Notes: generated by a model from the sequence alone, not told the origin. A stretch of 64,000 nucleotides of DNA from Pegea sp. RAD2-039 (GCA_034620365.1 JAQGEQ010000204.1:186001-250000); one strand, 5' to 3'; counted from the first letter of the stretch, positions 1 to 12,246 are shown. Program-made: numbers and translations.

Positions 1-1190
1 CAATTCTTCTATTACATTAGGATTACTAAGAAAATTTTCCAATTGAAAGCTCTTTTGCATTCTCAAGATTTCATATTTGTTTTTATTACTGAAACTTGGT
101 TGAAACCGTTTTATCCTGATTCTTTTCTGGTTTACGGTAATCTTTTTTTGCGTTGTGACAGACTGTATGATAGAGGCGCCGGTGTTTGAGTAATTTATAA
201 AACGTCGCTTGCACCCATGATTTCTACAATTCAGATCGATGCCATTAATTTTCCAGGATTTGAGAATTTCGCTTTTGATTTTCAGTACTTAAAGTCCAAA
301 TTCTCCCGTTTTAGTTGTACCTACCACCCTCTATAGTTATTGATGAGGTTACTGTTAAGGCTTTATTGAAGGTTCTGAAGAGTGTTGTGTGTTCTGAGTT
401 AAATATTTTGGGGGATTTAATTTTAGTAAAATTGATTGAAATAACCCTAATTTAGCATTTACGGGAAAATCGTTTAACTTGGATAGCGACAATACTAATT
501 CAGCCATTCTAAGTCATACCTTTGTAAGCTTTCTCAATGCACAATCTATCTCAGATGGTTACTTTTCCAGCTCACTTTAGATCCTCTCATCACATCAAAC
601 CCTCAGAACATTGGTATTAAAGAAACTTAATATTAAATACGCTAGTTATAATCATCGTCTCAGCTTCTTCAAATTAGATACTCTGGAAATTCGACGAGTT
701 AAATACAACTTAATTTTTCACACAATTTAATTGACCTTCAGTTTGATGATTTCTTTTCCATTAGTCCTTCCCTTAAGTTATATCAGCTCAGACGAAACAC
801 ATTACATCTTAATAAGCCCATATCATCTGGTACATAAATCAGAGCAAATTTTTTCTCATACCGCACAATTAGTACATGCAACCAGCTGCCATCAGACATT
901 GTCATGTCAGAATTACTCGTGCTGTTCAAGCAGAAGTTGACCCGTTATAATATTGCCAACATTGCAATTTCTAAAATGTGAGTTTTCATTTTTTTAAATA
1001 TTACTATAACTTTATGTAATTGTCTACTGTAATATGCTTAGAGGACTTCTGAAATTTCATGTGTTATATCTTTTGCTTTCTGTAATTCTAACTTAATAGA
1101 TGTTATTTGTGAAAATGTGTGGTAGCGAGAGGTGCTCTTTTTAGGCGCACCCTCTTTCACGTTTATTGCGATGAATAAATAACTTTAAAA
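1..1190 (+). mobile_element. Degenerate non-LTR retrotransposon (CR1/jockey-like), internally deleted
   Basis: Frames at about 77-300 give an endonuclease-like segment containing ITETWLKP, interrupted by a stop. A second block at about 405-560 resembles the GDFN...DW endonuclease motif, but frameshifted and with a TGA where Trp is expected. Around 740-945 another frame gives the typical C-terminal tail of CR1/jockey reverse-transcriptase ORFs (RRNTLHLNKP, then FFSYRTISTCNQLPSD). The reverse-transcriptase core that should lie between these blocks is missing, so the copy is internally deleted and dead. A 3' untranslated stretch follows and ends near GATGAATAAATAA (1170-1182). The left end runs off the window. 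The class call rests on these motifs only; no family name is assigned. Confidence 0.75.
1127..1157 (+). other. Stem-loop near the 3' end of the retrotransposon
   Basis: GAGAGGTGC pairs with GCACCCTCTTTC across a short T-rich loop, with one bulge. It lies just before the terminal GATGAATAAAT. A 3' terminal stem-loop used for template recognition is known in some LINEs; assigning that role here is inference. Confidence 0.45.
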
Positions 1191-2196
1191 ACGAAAACAT
1201 TACTTTATGTTAACCTTTATTCAAGTCTTTACTTGTAGAGTTAAGGCTTTAAAATTAGTTTCAAAATATAATAAGGAAACTTCTACAAAAGGTGCAGGAA
1301 ATAAATAGTCGCTGATATGAGGAGTTTTCATTTCTCTGTCACCTGGCAAAATTTTCTTCAAACAAATCCTTTGTAAAAAGATGTAAAGTTGATAAAACTG
1401 ATTTGAATAAAATGCACAAGTATCACTTATGGCTGAATCATAATATATTTACAATTTTGCAAAAGTAGTTAATGCTATTATAATGCATGTCTTGTTATAT
1501 CGTACTCTGCAGAAACCAATTAAATAAAATTTTTATTAAGTAGTAAGTGGACTGAAAAAATTTATAAGCATTTGCTTTTGTAAAGGTCTGCAATTTGCTG
1601 ATCAGAAGAAATATTATTTCAATCTCATTGAAAAAAATGTAAGAAGCATGATATAACTTCGATTTTTTAACATATATGTCTAACATAGGTTATATTTTTT
1701 TGATTTGTTTGTAAATTATATATAAATAGTAATTAGAAAATATTTTGAAAACAGCTGTAAGAAATAATAAAATAGTTTAAACGTTTGTGGCAAAAGTTTT
1801 CTTTGATATTTGCATTCTTGTTGTCATGGATGATAATGAAATATTTCTGATAAAAGTTTAAGTAATTTATTAAATTTCAATTTGTAGCAGATAAAGTATT
1901 CTAAATATTATTACTTAAAAAAATTAATCACTTCGTATTTAACAACTGTGTTAATTCAAATCACTAACCCAAATTTGTTTATTGTTTTGACAAATAGCAT
2001 GCTATCGTGTGAGTATCAAGCCACAGTATGCTACAGTTTCTATAAGCATCTTAAAACTTTAAAAACTTATTTAAAATTTTCTATAGTTTTGTTTGCATCT
2101 ATTAAAGAGATATTTTAATCACCCAAATTTTTTTTAACAGATGTAAATAAGATTAGTAATATTTTAATTTGAAATTAAAATTTGCTGGGATAGATC
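1191..2196. other. Intergenic, AT-rich, no gene seen
   Basis: No frame with coding character is visible. A pyrimidine-rich 3' splice site (T-rich run then AACAG, ending at 2140) lies 56 nt before the ceramidase start and could belong to a 5' UTR intron or a trans-splice acceptor. An ATG followed at once by TAA sits directly after it. Confidence 0.6.
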
Positions 2197-4579
2197 ATGC
2201 ATATATCTACTAAAGTTGAACAATATTTGAAACCTCTTTCCTCTGAAATAGATTGGTGTGAAGAAAACTATTTATGGCTTTCGAATGTAACTGAATTTTG
2301 GAATACAGTAAGTTCTAGGTTTAATAAATTAAGACTTTTGATGAATTTATTTAAAAAAATTAGTTTTATTAATTTAATTAATTATTAGTTTTCATATTGT
2401 TATTTTGGTCATTTATTACATATATATTTTATTGATATGTTATCAACTAATTAAAATAATTTTTTTATAGACTCTTATACAACTTAATTGATAATGATAG
2501 TTTAAAATGAAAAGTTGTTTTTATACATTTATTTTATTATATTATATACTTGATTAAGCAGTTTGTTATATATTTATTACTATCTTTTACAGATTGATTG
2601 CACAAATGATGATTCAAAGTTTTTAATATTTTGATTAAAACTATTATAATTTTGAATTTTTCTTAGGTTTATATTTGTGAAAATTGATATATACTTTTTA
2701 TTATACCAATTTAGTAAAACTTAGAATCTAAAGCCATAATACCATAATTTTTCTACTATGTTATAAGTAATATAACTATTAATATAATTATATAAGTTAT
2801 ATAATTAACTCTATGTGTTGGGTAGAAAATTATTTCAAAAATTATAGCAAATTTGTGGCTTATTATTATTTCCCTTAATTTGAAACTTTTACTTAAAGGG
2901 ATTACTATATACAAAGAACATTTTTATTTGCTTACTACTGCTTCTATATTAACTTTATTGTTAAACTAGTTAACTTTTATATCAGCTAACAATTCCAGAA
3001 ATAAAATAAGAACTGTGTATGCCAATGGTTCTCAGACTTGGACTTGGGTTCTCTGATAAACAAAAATTAAAGAATTTATTAAAATAAAGAATAATAAGCA
3101 AAGATCTCTGTAAATTGTACTTGATGATTACTTGATTTGACTTGATAGCAACATAAGAGAAAGCTTTTTGACGAATAAGCAACATAAGAGAAAACAGTTT
3201 TGAGATCATCTAATAAAGATAAGAAGATTACTTTTGATAAAAAAGATAGAAAATGAGTAAAGTTAAGTAACCAGATTAAACGAACCTTCATTTATGGTTG
3301 GGGGCTTATTTGACAGATTTCTGCCAATTTTACTTTTATAAAATTAAGTTTGAGAACTATTGGCTCATAATTTTTAATTAGTTGTATTTCATCATAAAAT
3401 AATGTTTTAGATAAGCAATCTGCCTATGATCATTCTTCCAATTGTGCAAATATTTCTATATAAAGATTATGCTAAAGCTGTTCCTGAATGTAAAAATATT
3501 TGGATCTTTTGGCTGCTGTTGACGATTACTGGTGAAGTTGTTTTTTATGTCTAATAGATTATATTTATCTTCATTTCATTTTGAAGTTAACAATAAAGTA
3601 GTAGTGAGGAAATTTGTTTCAAGAAAGTTGAAGTACTATAACTAAATTTAATCTAGAAACTACTTTCTTCATTTTTCTTTCTATTCTTTTGCATTTTTGT
3701 GTTTGCTGAGAATATTTTAAACTTAAGGTCTTGGATCAGCTTATTTTCATGCTTCACTTAGTCTCTTTGGACAACTGTTAGATGAACTGGGTATATTATG
3801 GACGTTTTGTGCTGCTATGTACTTTTGTATGGTTGAAGAGGTGCTACCTCTCTTATTACGAAATATGTAAATATAATGTTTTACTATATCCACTAACATT
3901 TAAAACTATGCTTTTTTTAGACAGATATTTCGACAAGTGACTCTTTCGTTCGCTATACTATCGACTACTTTAACTTTTATCAAGCCAGAATTGAACCACA
4001 TATTTCTGTTTCTTTTTATTGCACCAGCATTTTGGTTGTCTTATGCTGCATTACGATTGTAAATAGAGTTTTTATAAATACGTTTAACTATTACTTACTA
4101 TAATTTAAATATCCTTTAGACAGTCTGACTATCAGTTTCGTCAACTTATCAATAAAGCTTTTTTTAATTGGGTTTTTGGAGTCACCTTTTGGATCCTTGA
4201 TTTCCACTTCTGCAGAGTTTGGCTTAAACTTAAGTTTCCTTATTTGCATGCCTTATGGTAAAAATATAAACTTTGTAATATCTTTTTTTTATATATTTTT
4301 TTCAAAAGTAATAGTAACATTTAATAAATTGATGTTTATTGTTTTTTACTTGTGCCTTTATGTTAATATTTTCTTATCCTATCTCTACTATTAACTTTTT
4401 TATTTTTGCATTTCAGGCATGTTCTCGCTGCTATTGGCTCATATCAAGCTTTTGTTGCTATTTCGTTTTGCTATGCTGACTCTGTTGTACATTGCAGAAA
4501 ACCAAAGCTTGTATTTGCCAGCTTAAAATTCATTGGTTTGCCTCGTGTTGGTTTATGGCATGTTAAATTCTCAGAATAA
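2197..4579 (+). CDS. Alkaline ceramidase (ACER1/2/3 family)
   Basis: Six exons: 2197-2307, 3411-3531, 3728-3866, 3921-4058, 4120-4257, 4417-4579; about 269 aa, close to the 264-275 aa of animal ceramidases. The enzyme cleaves ceramide to sphingosine and fatty acid in ER/Golgi membranes. The N-terminus has the diagnostic IDWCEENY followed by EFWNT, the calcium-site region in the ACER family. Exon 3 has AYFHASLS and QLLDELGILW, which carry the expected zinc His and the catalytic-site Asp. Exon 6 completes the HALWH motif, an HxxxH zinc pair. Hydrophobic stretches in exons 2-6 fit a seven-helix CREST-superfamily protein. The start is the only ATG directly before the conserved block. Exon 3 opens after an AAG acceptor. 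Sequence looks nearer ACER1/2 than ACER3, but the paralogue is not certain. Confidence 0.9.
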
Positions 4580-5822
4580 CTTCATATAAATGTTGCAAGC
4601 TGTTTAGTTACTTCAACAAATTTTAAAGACTGTTTGTAATTGATCGTTTCATTATTTTGATAAATTAAACTTGGTGATATGTTGTTTTGTCTTTTATATA
4701 TTTTGCATGAAAAGTAAATCCTGTCTGTTTTTTGTTCTGTTCACTTTTTAATTAAACTTATGATCAGTTTTGCTTTGTTTAAATTAAAAATTCGTTTTCA
4801 ACTTCATTTGATTGAAATTGATTAACTAAAATTATGTTTAAATACTTTTATGTAAAATCTGTGAACAAATTTTCCTTTTAAATTTTCATATATGTGAGAA
4901 TCTATGAGATTATGCAAACAGTTTCATAAATGTTTCATTTATTGTTGTTTATTACTCACAATTTAGTTATTTTGTTTTAACTAGTTTTTTATTACAAGTG
5001 TCAAAGTATTTCCAGCGTATTTAAAGTAACTTTTTGCTTAAGTTTAACTTTAATCACTGCAAATAGTTTTGTTTTTATTATTTCAGTTTTAAATAGTAAA
5101 ATTGAAACAAACACATGGTTCACGCTGTATTTACTTCTACTCAAACTGTTTTATTATTTTTGTGTTTAAGTTAAAACTTGTATTTGTAGTATTAGAAGAT
5201 TTTTGATATAATTGTATGTCTTCAAGCTGAACCCTTATAGCATTTAGTTCGTTACTTAGTTACTACCTTTTGTAAAACTAGTTACATGTTTTCAAATTGG
5301 CAGCTAATTTTCTTTTTATCTTATGTTATTAGTAACACAAGCTTTTATGATATGTATGTAGTGAGATATTAGTCATTATAGTAATTTGTACTTCATTTTC
5401 TAATCACAAATGATGTCATTTCAGATGTATTTAGACTTAATTTCTTAAAAAGCTGGTGGTTGTTTTGTTGAAATACTGAAAAAGTTTAATTTTGTTGACT
5501 ATTCTATTTAAACGAGACCACTAGACATCTTGTTGGAATTAGTGAGTACAAATATCCGAAATACAATCTATCACTATAAAATTAACTTCTTCTTTGATTA
5601 CTTAATTATTTTATTATATAAATATAAATTTTTATCTAGTGCTTTGTTCTTTTCGAACAACCCAACTTATATTTCTTATCCTAATTTTTGATGCCTTATA
5701 AAATCGTAATTTATGACAATATTGAAAATTGATCATCTTCAAAAATCAAAAGCTAACTTTGTCATTTGCTCAACCAAATTTAGATTTCAATCTGAGTTTT
5801 AGTTTTTAGTCAAATAGCAATA
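4580..5822. other. Intergenic between ceramidase and ODR-4, no gene seen
   Basis: AT-rich sequence with no convincing frame. I saw no AATAAA close to the ceramidase stop. The distal end holds the acceptor annotated at 5796-5809. Confidence 0.6.
5796..5809 (+). promoter_or_regulatory. Strong 3' splice site 13 nt before the ODR-4 start
   Basis: GAGTTTTAGTTTTTAG ends at 5809 and the ATG follows at 5823. There is no upstream coding exon it could serve. It is therefore a 5' UTR intron acceptor or a spliced-leader acceptor; the sequence alone does not decide. Confidence 0.45.
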
Positions 5823-8800
5823 ATGAAAATTGTTTATATCGATGAGAATGTGGCTACAACTATATCTAGAATCAGTAAGTTGGGCAAAGAAGCTTGTGGA
5901 TTGATTATCGGAAAGGTAAATACTAAAATTTCAAATATTTCACACTAATAAGATATAGGAACCAATTTATTTAATTTTGAAATAACCCTTTTTCAAATTG
6001 ATAGAAAAATTATTTAATGATCATCTTTATATTTCAGTCTTGTACCGATCAGGGCATTGTCGTCAAATTAATCCAAACACCGCTGCCTAACCAACAGGTT
6101 CTAATAGTTCTACTTTTAACTAGAAATAATAAATTTCTACAAATGCTCTATGTCCATTTTTTGAGAGAATTTATGTTCTGCTGAAACCCCTTTGTCTTTA
6201 TGACCACCAACCACCATGTATTTATAACTGTCCAGAAGTTTTTAAATGTGAATAAGGTAAATTGACTCAACTAGTTCTTTTATGAATTTGAATATTTCAC
6301 GCAAGCATTGAACTAATGTACTTAAATCATACTACATCAGCTGTTCAAGCTGATAACTAAAGTTCATTGTAAGTTTAATTATCTTTAGATATTGTTAATT
6401 AATTTTTAATACTCGTAAGATTTGTTGATGAGATAAATAACCATAATAAGTCTTTCGGTATCTAGTGTGATAATCTCTATTTTCCTGGTTGTCTTAATAG
6501 AATTTATTTAGATATTGCTTATATGTCATTTTGAATAGTAGGAACAGAAGGTTTGATATCGCGATAATTTTATTTGTAGATAAATGCTAAGTGGGTTGGT
6601 GAACATGCCAAAGAACTTGTTGGTATGTTGCCTGGTGGTTTGTATATTGTAGGAGCTTTTATTCTCTCCTCTTCATTGCGAATGGATTCTACTTTGAAAG
6701 GAGTAAGTTATTGATGAATTCTATAGATATATTCTTCCAAATTCTTAATGTCGTTGGTAGTCAAACAAGAACTTAATTCTTTATTTCAGTGTCTTTATGA
6801 AGCATATGAAAGTATCTCAGGACTGAAAATGTTTCCGTTTATGAAAAAAGTGATGTTTGACCAGAGTCCTAGCTGGTTGGCTCTTCATTTAAATTTAAGT
6901 GGTAATCTAGTAAAATGTCAAATGTTTGACATGCTTCACAAGGTTTCAATAACAAAAAAATATCAACTATCAGTTGCTGACATCAATATTTGCAGTCGGC
7001 TCCAACTGCAGTCAATTGGAATTTTCAATCAGTTTCAGGAGGTTGGAAACTTCTAACTTCTCAAATGAGCATCTCTTTGCCTTTATCGTATAACAGTCTT
7101 CAAGATTTATCAGAAGATATTGATGTAAGTAACTCGAAGTAAGTTTTACTGCAAATTCTAAGACAAAGCTCGCAGAACAACTTGGCTAGATATTATCAGA
7201 GGATTATGGACAGTTATGTGGAAATTAATGGAAGTTTCAGATCAGGAGAAGAAATACTTGGCAAGTTAGTAGCCGGAAATTTGCTTGAAGGCGCTGGTGG
7301 AAATGTGGACAGTTTACAAGTTCCTTGTAACTTGTTCTTACCTCAACGTTCGGTGAGTCTGCACAAGATGCAGAAAGTTGAAATCATTATTTTAAAAAAG
7401 CTCATAGAAGCTGAGAAAGAAACAGAGATGCTGAAGTCAAGTGGAACTGTTTTATTGAATGGATGCATGCAGATATCAGCACATACTCTTCTGAGTTCAA
7501 CTGTTGAACAAGCTTCTAATGTCAGTACTTACTGATCTTCTTCATATCCTCATCTGTTCAATTTCAGGCGTTAAAACTTGATGCTCTTCTTAGTCTTAAT
7601 CAACGGATTTCTCTTGTTCTCGGAGACGATAAGATTGAGTTTGATAAAGATGGTTAATAACTAGCTAAATGGGGTCTTTGTTTACTAATTGATTTTTTTC
7701 AAGTTCTTTTTCTTCCCAAACGAATATTCTATCCTGATGATACTTGTATGAATCCTACATTTGAATGGAGTGACTATATGTTGAGCTGGGAAAATGAAGA
7801 AGATTGCGCCAATCGAATCCAAGTTGCTCCTAAGATTCTTCTTCTTTGTTTTGAAGCTAACATCTTTTTCAGGAAAATTTGAATTTTAAGATCGACCAAC
7901 AAAAGTTGGATAATGATCGAGAAGAATTCTTTCAATTTGATCCCGAGAAAAATGTTAGCAGGCCATCCAGACAGTTGATGTCAACTTCTAAAGATCATCA
8001 AACAAATTTTGCTACAAGTAGCTATTTTTTAAACATTAAATATCTATTTAGATAAATTAGATTAGTCAAAATCCACTTTTTTCAATAATTTTTTTCATTT
8101 TTTAGAAAGATCTAATTTTAAAAAGCAGAAAACCGTCAGTATTAGTGAAGACAGTCCAGTGAGCATTCCATCACAAATTTTACTTCCATATCAGCAAAGG
8201 AGAAAATCAAATAAGTTTGATGAACAAGTTTTTCCTCAGTTAGTTTCACCGACATTACTAGAACCATCACCATATTTACAACCAGCGGCACCATCTCCAT
8301 CACCATATATACAACCAGCGGCACCATCTCCATCACCATACATACAACCAGCGGCACCATCTCCATCACCATATTTACAACCAGCGGCACCAATTATATA
8401 TGATAGTAATAATGAGAATAAGTTCGATTCTTCTTTACTTAAAACTTCTTCACAAGAAAAAATTGAGAACACAAATGAGATAGAATATAAAGATGTAAGA
8501 GGTGAAGAATATGCGGTGGGTTTTGAGGAAGATTTAATCTCAGTTAATTCAAATACTAGTATTGATAAAGGAATGATGACTGATGATTATGTTCAAGCAG
8601 AACCTTTTGAATGGAGCGTTTTACTTTCACGTTTCTTTGGAGTTGTTTTTAATTTTTGGCGAGTCTTCTTTCTAATACTTCCTTTCACTTTCAACTACGG
8701 CCTTATTTTTTTTCGCTTCCTTTTCACAAACTTTAGCTTCTTCCTAACAATAGCTTGGAATCGATTGCAAGATTTCAATCTAAAACAAATATCGAATACA

Positions 8801-9509
8801 TCAAGCAAGAAGAACGTCTCTAGTCAACTACACAAGACTGCTTCAAGATGTAGCAAGTCTAAGCCAACTAAAAGTAGAAAATTTAGAAAATCAAATTCTG
8901 TTAATAGTTGCAGCAATAATAAGAGCAGATGTAGACCGATTTCCAACAGTTTTAGTATCTCAGATGATAGTTTAAGTGACTCATCTCTTAGTAGTGACTC
9001 CTCAGAAGGCTTTTTTGATACTCCCATCTTCTGTGATAGATTCAAAAATAAACTGTTAAATTATTTGCGGTTAAGCAGCTGGTTAGGATTAGTTGTTTAT
9101 ATGATAAGATTACTGAAAAAGACAGGTTAGTTAGTCAGAGTATCTTAAATATAAATCTATTTTTAGCTACTCAAATTTGTCTTAAACACCTTTTTTCTAT
9201 TTTAGTTTTTTTTCTTGTTCTAATTGCTTCCATCATCGCTTCATATTACTACGTGACAAGTCTTGGGTACAAAATTGAACGCAGATCCTTCAGGCTTCCT
9301 GCTGCTTTAATCACCTTTCTTCGATACATCAACGAGTACATCGGTTTGTATATCATCAGTTGTATGTTACAAGTAACTAATTAAAAATATTTGAAGGGTT
9401 AAAAGCTTTCGTAATCTTCACTGTATGTGCTTTTATCATTCGCAAGTATTTCTTATCAGCTGACATTGAAGAGGATGAAATTCAGGGTGCAAAGATAAAA
9501 GATCAATAA
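5823..9509 (+). CDS. ODR-4 homologue with long C-terminal multi-membrane extension
   Basis: Twelve exons: 5823-5915, 6038-6097, 6580-6702, 6790-6942, 6996-7124, 7176-7520, 7568-7652, 7704-7822, 7873-8017, 8106-9125, 9206-9343, 9397-9509; about 840 aa. Residues 1 to about 415 follow ODR4 proteins: KACGLIIGK-type start, EHAKELVGMLPGGLYIVGAF, AVNWNFQS, and VLFLPKRIFYPD. ODR-4 is an ER membrane protein needed for some GPCRs to reach cilia in C. elegans, and it partners the UFM1 protease UFSP2. Known ODR4 proteins are about 450 aa, ending in one membrane helix. Here the frame continues with Pro-rich 11-aa repeats (about 470-512), a long hydrophobic stretch (about 587-636), a Ser-rich segment (about 682-720) and hydrophobic segments near 740-775 and 806-822. 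All phases match, yet the second half could be a separate gene. I do not recognise it. Confidence 0.8.
8264..8389 (+). repeat. 33-bp coding minisatellite, about four copies
   Basis: One partial unit (8264-8290) and three full 33-bp units (8291-8323, 8324-8356, 8357-8389) encode the 11-residue repeat PSPSPYIQPAA. Units differ at only one or two bases, chiefly Ile/Leu at one codon, which suggests recent expansion. The length is a multiple of three, so the frame is kept. Open frames on the opposite strand here are shadows of the repeat. Confidence 0.93.
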
Positions 9510-9766
9510 CCAGATCATTAATCAGCGAAAAGCTGCTAACTGAAAACTCTTAAACTAATATTTATGATTAACCGGTGCTTATCCTACTCAGTAAAGATTG
9601 AATTTTCTTTGGTGTTTTATGAAGGGATTTTAACAAAAGACTTTTTCTTGCTTACTTGTTGATTGCTTTTAAAATTCTTCAATCTTTAACATTTCCATTT
9701 TCTTCAGTTATTAGGTTATTTTAGACAAAATTTAATTAATTAAATTTAAAATTACTTAATTTCAAA
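9510..9766 (+). promoter_or_regulatory. Short ODR-4/glomulin spacer with a strong 3' splice site
   Basis: Only 257 bp separate the ODR-4 stop from the glomulin ATG. No AATAAA lies in the gap. A strong acceptor (CATTTCCATTTTCTTCAG, ending at 9707) stands 59 nt before the ATG. This fits a trans-spliced downstream operon gene, or a 5' UTR intron starting inside ODR-4. Confidence 0.5.
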
Positions 9767-12188
9767 ATGAGTTATTTTAAATCTGCTTTAACAAACTTCT
9801 CATCTGAGAATGGAGGTCTTAGAAATTTGTATGATCTTTGTAAATTAAAGGAGCACAGGACTGAGGTAAGGTTAAATTGAAGTCACTCGAATAAATTATG
9901 CTAAAAATCAATTTTTAGGTGTTAGAAAATTCGATGGAATTATTTAAGACTTTAATGGATCATTATTTAACAAATGAAACAAGTTTAGAAGATATTGAAT
10001 ATATTCAAAAATGTTTTGACTTTTTAATTGAAATCGAAACTCCAAAAGTGATGGTGTATGCAATAATGGATTTTATCAACCCAGAATATGATCTCGAAGC
10101 TTTCTATTTAATCTTTCCTTATTTGAAAACTGGTCAGATGCTTTGATTTTTTTGTAGAATTTCCACAACTATTTATTTTTTTCTTTAGTTTGTTTAAAGT
10201 TTTTTATCTTTGATGAAAAATATGATGATTTTATTTTGGAAAAAATTTTTTCTCAAATCATATACTACAGTGGAAGCCTTAACATGCCAAATTATTTATC
10301 TGTTCGTAATAATCCTAGTTCAAGACCTGATTACAAGTACCAAGAATCGATCATTTACAAGTTAGCACCGCATCCTTGTTATCTGCAAGCTGATTAATTT
10401 GAATCTTTGTTTTTAAGATTCATAGAAAACTGTACAGTTCTCGTTTCTGAAGTTATAGTAGCTACTTCAAATTCTTGTAAGAAAGTGAAGAAACTAGTTT
10501 TTATTGTTAGTCATAGTTGATGTAAACTGAATAACTTGTAATTATCATTCAATCTTTCAGTTTTGTGCTGACCTATTGCGTATCTTATGTGAGATCGATT
10601 TTGACGGAGAATTGAAGCGAAAAACTTCGTCTAAATCAATCACAACACCTTATAAAAAGGAAAAAGCTCAACCAAAAGTTGGAAGTAAGTCAATTACATC
10701 AAATTCAACCCATCAACTGCTTATTGATTAGGTTTGAAAGCTGTCAACCCGTCAGGATATTCTGTTGCAAAAGATCTAGTTCAAATTTTCAGTCTAATAG
10801 AAGCAAGTTGGAGTTTGTTGAACCAAAGTAGCTGGAAGAGGTTGTTAGATGAAGGAATATGGAATGAAGATGACTTGAACAGTCGTCGACATTTTGCTAG
10901 TGGATGTTTTTTCTATTTTGTTATCAACTGTAACGTCAAGATCAAATATTTTCCGCAGGTATAACTCATTAATATCTTTAATAAACAACGATCTCATATT
11001 TTCATCTTTCATTCAGGTTTTTCAACACAAATTTCGTCTTTACTCTGTTCTACCCTCTATCTACATCATGCTTAATTCAGATGTTGCAGCAATTCAATAC
11101 AAAGGTGAGTTTGCTCGAAAGTCATCACCAGTTGCAATATCTCCTTAGTCTAGGTATTCAGTTGTCTCTGTTTACTTTCAATAATATTGAAAACTTGGAA
11201 TTGATAAATAGTCAAGTTTGTAAAATACTATCTAAAGATTTTGGTGATGATTGTGATGTAGTTTGTAAGTTGCTGATACGTTTAAGCTGTCTAGCATTAC
11301 TTGGCGACAAACATTTTAAATGTATTACTTCCCAAGCTATCAGGATGATTGCAATGTGAGTTTTGATGTTAATCAGTAAATGTTGATGATTTTAATCATA
11401 CTTTTCAGTATCATCAACAAATTTCAATGGTCTGATCGTTATAATTTCATCTACATGTTTCTGAAAGACTGTCAAAGCTCTAGTGTTGTCGATTTTATCA
11501 TTTCATATTACAAAGACAAGATACATGAGATACTTTCAGCGGTTAGTAGCCAGTTGCTGACTAATTTTCAGTTACAACAGTTTAATGTTGATAAACTTTA
11601 GAGTTGTTTGAATGAAGAGCACAAGAAGTTTATTTCTGCTTCAAATACCGACAAAATCTTTGAAAAAATCTTCGAACTCCCTGAAAACTACGAGTTTTTA
11701 CTGCTGCAATATCACCACCGTTTTATGTCAGCACTTAATTTAGTTTACTACCTACTGCGGCGAGATACCAGCAATCAGGTACGCTTCTACTAACAGCAAC
11801 TTTTATTTGTTTAACTTTTTTGTTTGTTAGACTGGAATCCTTAACAAGATTTATCAAATTCAGAAGTCTTTTATTTCTCCCGTAATCTTATCAATACAAA
11901 CAACACAAAAACTAATTGATGAGGCTCACGAAAAAGGTTCTTTTTTCAAATCACACTGTAGTCGTTTACTTGAATCTTTTTATCTAGAAGCTGCTAGTAA
12001 AAGAGCAAATATAAAATCGAAAAAAGAGCTTGAAAGACACAATCATATGAATGTTTGTTTTCTTATATATGAGTTTTTTTTACTAATTTAAATGTTTACA
12101 GATGATGATGGAAAACTATTCAGTATTTGATTTGCTTTATGGGACTTGTATTTCTGTTCAGCAGCTAATTAAGAAACTTGAGAAATGA
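9767..12188 (+). CDS. Glomulin (RBX1-binding cullin-RING regulator)
   Basis: Thirteen exons: 9767-9865, 9919-10132, 10189-10360, 10418-10484, 10561-10684, 10732-10958, 11017-11104, 11154-11355, 11409-11541, 11602-11778, 11831-11936, 11988-12052, 12102-12188. They give about 586 aa, against about 594 in human. Glomulin folds as HEAT-like helical repeats and covers the E2-binding face of RBX1, inhibiting cullin-RING ligases. The best family matches are in the C-terminal half: HHRFMSALNLVYYLL followed by NQTG (human has DRIMASLNLLRYL...NQTG), the RYNFIYMFLKDC segment, and the terminal YSVFDLLYGTC...IKKLEK resembling the human tail. The N-terminal half is divergent and helical. The donors after exon 4 (GTGAAG) and exon 9 (GTTAGT) were chosen to keep the frame. 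All introns are under 80 bp. Confidence 0.85.
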
Positions 12189-12246
12189 TTATGTTTTTCG
12201 TACTAGTTTCTGACATCTGAATCTTTTTATAAATTTTGATTTAATG

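Noticed and set aside
8142..8472. Two - strand open frames with Gly/Asp- and Val/Met-rich repeats
   Set aside because: Both are antisense readings of the 33-bp minisatellite in ODR-4. The + strand frame is continuous with the gene and in phase.
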